Source of the DNA: Tetragonia tetragonoides
Lineage: Eukaryota > Streptophyta > Magnoliopsida > Caryophyllales > Aizoaceae
DNA length: 64,000 bases
Assembly: GCA_038025085.1 (NCBI GenBank)
Contig: CM076151.1
Location: 7,013,501-7,077,500 of the forward strand
Direction of reading: 5' to 3'
In this document: piece after piece, positions 59,545-64,000 of the stretch
How positions within the stretch are numbered: the stretch's first letter is position 1
Layout: the number at the start of each line of letters is the position of its first letter
The notes under the pieces: generated by a model
What the model was told of the DNA's origin: nothing
What the model saw: only the letters and a program-made list of their open reading frames with translations
Database searches by the model: none
Program-made: the position numbers and the translations under genes

Positions 59545-59925
59545 TTTTCTGAGAGAGTGTCAAAGAGATGGACTGGTTTATCCAAGTTGTGGTTTAGGGT
59601 TTTATTGTGCAAAGTGCAATTGAGAAAAGATGGGGGTTTTGCCGGTTGGGATGAGTTATGCTTATGCGCGTCGTTTTAGTGGGTATATTAGAAAACGGTG
59701 TCGTCGTGTAGCTTGATGGTTGGACAATTGGACGTACTACCACGGTACCACACTAGCAAATAGCGATAAATCGTGACATCGGGTGCAATAAACACTCACC
59801 TATCAGTTTAGGTTTAATAGAAAGAAAGATTAATTTAATTGATTGTTTCAAATGAAATCTTTTCTTGAGCTAATTTTGTCGAGGATTTCATATGTGAGTT
59901 CAGTATTTTACTTGTATCAACCATT
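59545..59925. other. upstream region of DUS3
   Basis: Holds the 5' leader and probable promoter of DUS3 up to the palindrome that begins at 59926. No clear TATA box was recognised. Confidence 0.45.
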
Positions 59926-60430
59926 TCATTCACAAACTAATTCCCAAATTAGCTTCGGTTCAAAACTATTTCCCCACATATACACCACGTAGGATCGGAC
60001 TGTGGCCTGGAAGCGAATTTAATTTTTTTTTTATAGCGAAAGGCAAAGCCGCTGTGGGCCACAGCGGCTTTACCTTTTGCTATAAAAAAAAATATAAATT
60101 CGCTTCCAGGCCACAGTCCGATCACTAATTTTTTTTTTATAGCGAAAGGCAAGCCGTTGTGGCCGACAGCGGCTTTACCTTTCGCTATAAAAAAAATTAT
60201 AAATTCGCTTCCAGGCTACAGTCCGATCACTAATTTCTTTTTTATAGCGAAAGGCAAAGCCGCTGTGGGCCACAGCTGCTTAAGTAAGCCGCTGTGGGCC
60301 ACAGCGGCTTTGCCTTTCGCTATAAAAAAAAAATTAAATTCGCTTCCAGGCCACAGTCCGATCCTACGTGGTGTATATATGGGGAAATAGTTTTGAACCG
60401 AAGCTAATTTGGGAATTAGTTTGTGAATGA
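59926..60430. repeat. 505-bp palindrome with three internal hairpins
   Basis: The outer arms (59926 to about 60080 and about 60275-60430) are reverse complements with essentially one substitution outside T/A-run length changes. Between them are three hairpin units, each flanked by TATA: 60032-60084, 60138-60189 and 60243-60324, with stems GCGAAAGGCAAAGCCGCTGT / ACAGCGGCTTTGCCTTTCGC. The linker cttccaggccacagtccgat recurs at 60103, 60208 and 60343. Unit 3 has an extra duplicated stem half. No ORF is meaningful. It is probably a foldback transposon or MULE-like MITE, but no target duplication is evident. Confidence 0.9.
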
Positions 60431-60709
60431 TATATATTTGAGGAAATCACACTCATATTTATCTTATTATTTTATAACAATAATCGTTTTTCATCCAATA
60501 ATTATCTTTTGTGCAGAAACAACCTCAATGGAAAAGAGAGTGTGCATCACACTGGTACAATAGTGGGAGATCAACTATGTTTACATACACCACTACTAAT
60601 GTGATGTGTGAACTCCACAAAATGAACATGATAGCTAAGCATAACTTGAAAGTTTGTTTAACAAAAGAGTTAACAAACATTAGTTTACAAATCAAAATGG
60701 AGTGAAGGG
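60431..60709. other. gap between palindrome and tRNA
   Basis: No feature was recognised; the short ORF at 60511-60705 has no domain. Confidence 0.4.
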
Positions 60710-60731
60710 TTGGAAAAAAAAACTTAAAAAA
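60710..60731 (-). terminator. pol III terminator of tRNA-Leu
   Basis: On the minus strand the tRNA 3' end is followed within two bases by TTTTTT and then a second T run, the standard RNA polymerase III stop. Confidence 0.8.
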
Positions 60732-60732
60732 A

Positions 60733-60816
60733 TGTCAAAAGTGGGATTTGAACCCACGCCCTCTCACGAAGACCAGAACTTGAGTCTGGCGCCTTAGACC
60801 ACTCGGCCATCCTGAC
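60733..60816 (-). tRNA. tRNA-Leu (anticodon CAA)
   Basis: An 84-nt minus-strand gene beginning GTCAGGATGGCCGAGTGG, with A box (TGGCCGAGTGG), anticodon stem CCAGA/TCTGG around loop CTCAAGT (anticodon CAA, reading UUG), a long variable arm as in class II tRNA-Leu, T arm with B box GGTTCAAATCC, and acceptor stem GTCAGGA pairing with TTTTGAC (two G-T wobbles). There is no intron. The CCA is not encoded, as expected for a nuclear gene. Clean stems and the T-run terminator argue for a real gene rather than a SINE head. Confidence 0.95.
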
Positions 60817-63800
60817 TGTTTTGTTAAGTTTACCGCTTTATCTAAATTTAAAATGTGACAACATCAACAGCAACCACCGACCATAATTCATGAACGAGAG
60901 TTTTACACTTTTTTTTTTTTTTCTTGTCCAAGTGGTTGTATGGTTGTGTAGAGTTTCCACAAGAAAAGAGGAGGCCGCCCATGCGGCAAATGAGTGAGCA
61001 ATGCTATTGTTTTGTCTAGGAATAAACTTACAAACAGCAAGTGAATGAGAGTTTAAATTACATAAGAGTATTAGAGTATATCATCAAGTAACCATCTTGC
61101 TAGTCACGGAAACGGTTTGCCTTTTTTGACATCTTCAAGCACCATCTTTACACTTGACAATGCCAGAGCTGTCCATATATTACAGTTTCGAAGGCCCCTT
61201 TTTCTGATCATGACTTCCGAGAGGGTATTTTTAAGCAGCAAACTTGGACAAATTGGAGTATTTTTTTTATTTATTTTTGTTTATTGTGTGTTGTGAGTTG
61301 CGCACGTAATACTACACGATATTTAAAATAGGTGATTTCATATTTTTACAGATCAATAATGAACGCAAGATTCTCATTTTAGATGGATGAAGTAAACACT
61401 TCAGAAGGGAGGAGGGGACAAAAGAGTATGAATTTTTGGAGAAATGATAGATACATTGAAAGGAAAGGAATTTAGTACAAAGGTACAACAGGGGTGAAGT
61501 CTTTTGTTGATTTTTCAGTGTCCGTTCTTGATTACACAATAATTATGTTTCTAATTTTATTTCAATACCCATATTTTTTTAGAAAATATGTCGGTTTAGC
61601 ATTATAATTACTAGGAATGATAAATAAAGCATGTTTATGGTAATTTGTTTTACACAAAAACTCGTATGAGGTCATAGATAATTGTTTTACTTTTTATTTT
61701 TCTTCGTTTTGACGTCTTTAGTATTTTCTTAGCCAATAATCTTTACTGGTAAAAAATGAACCCTGTAAACTTTTTCACAAAACCCAAGCTTTGAACGAAG
61801 GTGCTAATTTGGCTCTAATGTTCTGTACATCCTAATATCCTAGCATACGTGGACTAGCTATTGACATCCATATAATTAGGTATTCCTTGAGATGAAATAG
61901 TAAGTAGCTTCAATGCCTTTCATAAAGTTATTCATATTCGTTTGGTTTTGGATTGTAACTACATTTGTGAATTGACTTTTGGAAGTTGGATCATATTGAA
62001 TAATTCCTCCTTTAACTTAGCTTTTCACCCAATCCTTTATCCCTATTGTGTGGATGCTTCTTGAATTCCTAAATGATAGAAATCTTAACTCCATGAACTC
62101 TGTAATCTGATAAAGTAAGCTTAGGGACTACTTAATCCTATGTTCTCGAACTCTTCATTTTAACAAAAATATTCATGTCAGATAGTCAGACAGTAGGATA
62201 CAATATGACACTAGGACACTTCAAATTAGCCATAAAACACACTTCAAATTAACCAACAAAAAAAAAAAAAACCTTAAAACAGGCGAGTTTAGTGATCTGA
62301 TCTTTGGATCCTCACCCAAACTCGATTCTCGAATTCCCGAGTCCGAGAAACATAGGCTTAATATATCATGCATATCAATAGGTATGTCTTAAGGGACTTG
62401 ATTGCAACGCAAGCTGTAGTAAATGCACACTTACTATGCGTTTATTAAGATTATTATTACAAATGCCTGTTTTGATGTCTTGCAACTTTGGTAATTTCTT
62501 TTTCTGGGAGGGACATATTCTAGAGACCCTTTACACGAAGTTGGGCGAGATCAATTGTCTCTATCAAAGAGGAATATCCCCTGTTTCGTTAAGGAAATCA
62601 AAGGCTTTTTTGACATTTTCTTGCTCTAAAGCAAATTAAAGGAGTCATTCGTACTACTTTGTTTTGGGCCCAAGGAAAAAGATTTGAAAAACTTCGCATT
62701 TGAAGTAGTGGTGATTGATTGAAGTGCGGTATATGTGGAAATGTTTTCCTTGAGGAACTTTTAGAACACTTCTTTAGTTCTTTACATGCTTGAATGAAAG
62801 CTACATATATCTCAAATTCCCATACCGTGTTAAAAGATCGATTTCACACTTGGATCTTCTTCCAAAATTAGTATAATCTCCATTTACCCGAGTAAATGGA
62901 GACTTTTGATCAGGTAAATGGAGACTTTTGATAAGAGAAAAAAAGAAGTAAATGAAGAATCAGATTCTATTCTCGCAAATATTTTTTTTCTTGTAAAGTA
63001 AGACATATGACAGATAACACTAGATTTCAACCCAAATCTCAATAAAAATCCAAATACATATTTAATTATGCTACATAGCATAGCATATCCTAAACCAAAA
63101 TAGATCAACAATAAAGAAACACACTTTAGTTTGCCCCGTGAGTTCAAAAACAGTGTAAGAAAATTTCTTCCTTTGACAATTCGATTATACTCAACTACAG
63201 TACTATGTTAGCCAAAGGGATGACTTTATTGAGTGCGATTAGTTTTTTATAAAGATTATAGTAAGAGAAAAAAGGTTAGTACCTACTTTGATGAGACTTT
63301 TAAAAGTAACACGTCAAGATTATTTTTGTAATCTTATGTAAACGTCACAAAGAAATCTAAAGTGGATAAGATTATGTCTCATGTTTCTTGTGAGTTTGTG
63401 ACACTATTAAGAGGGACATGTTTCAAAGAAAGCTGGCTAATAATAGAGAGGCCACAATCACACAAAAGGATACAAAACCTTTCATTTCACATCTATGGCC
63501 CCTCACTGTTGGACTTTGCTTCATGCATAGGCAAGCAAGGACACACAGGAAGAGAGAGAGAGATTCAGAGAGATGAGGTAAAGAAAAAGGAATAAATAAA
63601 TAAATAAATAAATAAATAAAATTCAACTGCCTTATCACTTCTCAGTTATCTTCTCCTTTGAGGATTGATCGTCTATGCACCAATGAGACAATTTCATATT
63701 GTCCCTTGCAAAGTTTCATAATGGGTATCTTATCCAAACCCTAAAACTGGTCTGACAAAAAAAATAAAATTTGCAATTACATGGCTTTCAAAATACTCAA

Positions 63801-64000
63801 TTTCCGTTTAAAACCAACATAAGGTATTGAACGTTTAATACCTAGTGGAAAATGGGTTTACGCTAGGGTACTCCGAAGTCAATCACTTGTGAATCTCCGA
63901 CACAAGAGTTTGGGCAAATTATCTGTGAAGATGTGTTAGGAGTTTACCTTGAGAGGAGGTCCTCTTAACTTCTCTTTCTCTTCTTTCCCCCAAAAGAAGA
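60817..64000. other. long stretch with no recognised gene
   Basis: No domain-bearing ORF, RNA gene or complete transposon was seen. A single Tourist-type end (ttacacaaaaactcgtatga) lies at about 61650, and near 62886-62930 the phrase gtaaatggagacttttga occurs twice. A tetranucleotide repeat is at 63591-63620. Confidence 0.5.
63591..63620. repeat. AATA/AAAT microsatellite
   Basis: About seven head-to-tail copies of a four-base aaat-type unit, preceded by a short (GA)n run at 63551-63562. Confidence 0.93.

Noticed and set aside
59186..59623. 145-aa forward ORF over DUS3 exon 1
   Set aside because: Antisense shadow of the low-complexity N-terminus of DUS3.
60157..60390. 77-aa ORF inside the palindrome
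   Set aside because: Its repeats (ALPFAIKK, FFFIAKGKAAV) are just translations of the two hairpin strands.

Overview
This is nuclear DNA from a flowering plant, most likely a eudicot. The evidence is spliced genes with GT-AG introns, plastid transit peptides, SAUR auxin-response genes, a pentatricopeptide (PPR) relic, an intron-less nuclear tRNA-Leu, and a dense layer of plant transposons (Copia, hAT, pogo/Emigrant, Tourist/Harbinger, SINE). The sequence alone does not fix the species.

Layout. 1-20 kb: four forward SAUR genes (1440, 4073, 7005, 19556), with a decayed PPR gene at 11.1-13.0 kb and a tRNA-derived SINE at 17.1 kb. 20-34 kb: no convincing gene. This is a transposon graveyard with a 1.35-kb-scale duplication, several hAT elements with 8-bp target duplications, and a three-level nest (pogo inside hAT inside a repeat-rich foldback). 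34.5 kb: a reverse-strand SAUR of the SAUR49 type. 36.5-40.2 kb: a young, internally deleted Copia retrotransposon with two 191-bp LTRs and a TAGAG target duplication. 41.9-42.6 kb: an RNase H relic and a Tourist-like MITE. 42.9-45.6 kb: plastid ribosome-binding factor A (three exons). 47.1-48.9 kb, reverse: mitochondrial ATP synthase subunit e (three exons). 51.4-53.7 kb: a broken glutamine PRPP amidotransferase (purF type), hit by a 575-bp hAT element and other lesions. 54.4-59.5 kb, reverse: tRNA-dihydrouridine synthase 3 (ten exons, 731 aa). 59.9-60.4 kb: a striking 505-bp palindrome with three internal hairpins. 60.7 kb, reverse: tRNA-Leu(CAA). 60.8-64 kb: nothing recognised.

How the genes relate. 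SAUR genes, amidophosphoribosyltransferase, RbfA and DUS3 are functionally unrelated, but as I recall they lie together in two Arabidopsis chromosome 4 blocks (SAUR50-SAUR49-ASE2-RBFA around At4g34730-34810, and SAUR14/15/16-ASE3-DUS3 around At4g38840-38890). The window therefore looks like an ancestral block that Arabidopsis duplicated and fractionated. Here the amidotransferase has decayed, so purine synthesis must depend on another copy.

The most unusual structures are the 59.9-60.4 kb palindrome, the nested transposons at 26.9-28.3 kb, a natural empty site for a hAT insertion at 24.7 kb, and the multiply damaged purF gene. No wholly new functional system can be demonstrated from sequence alone.
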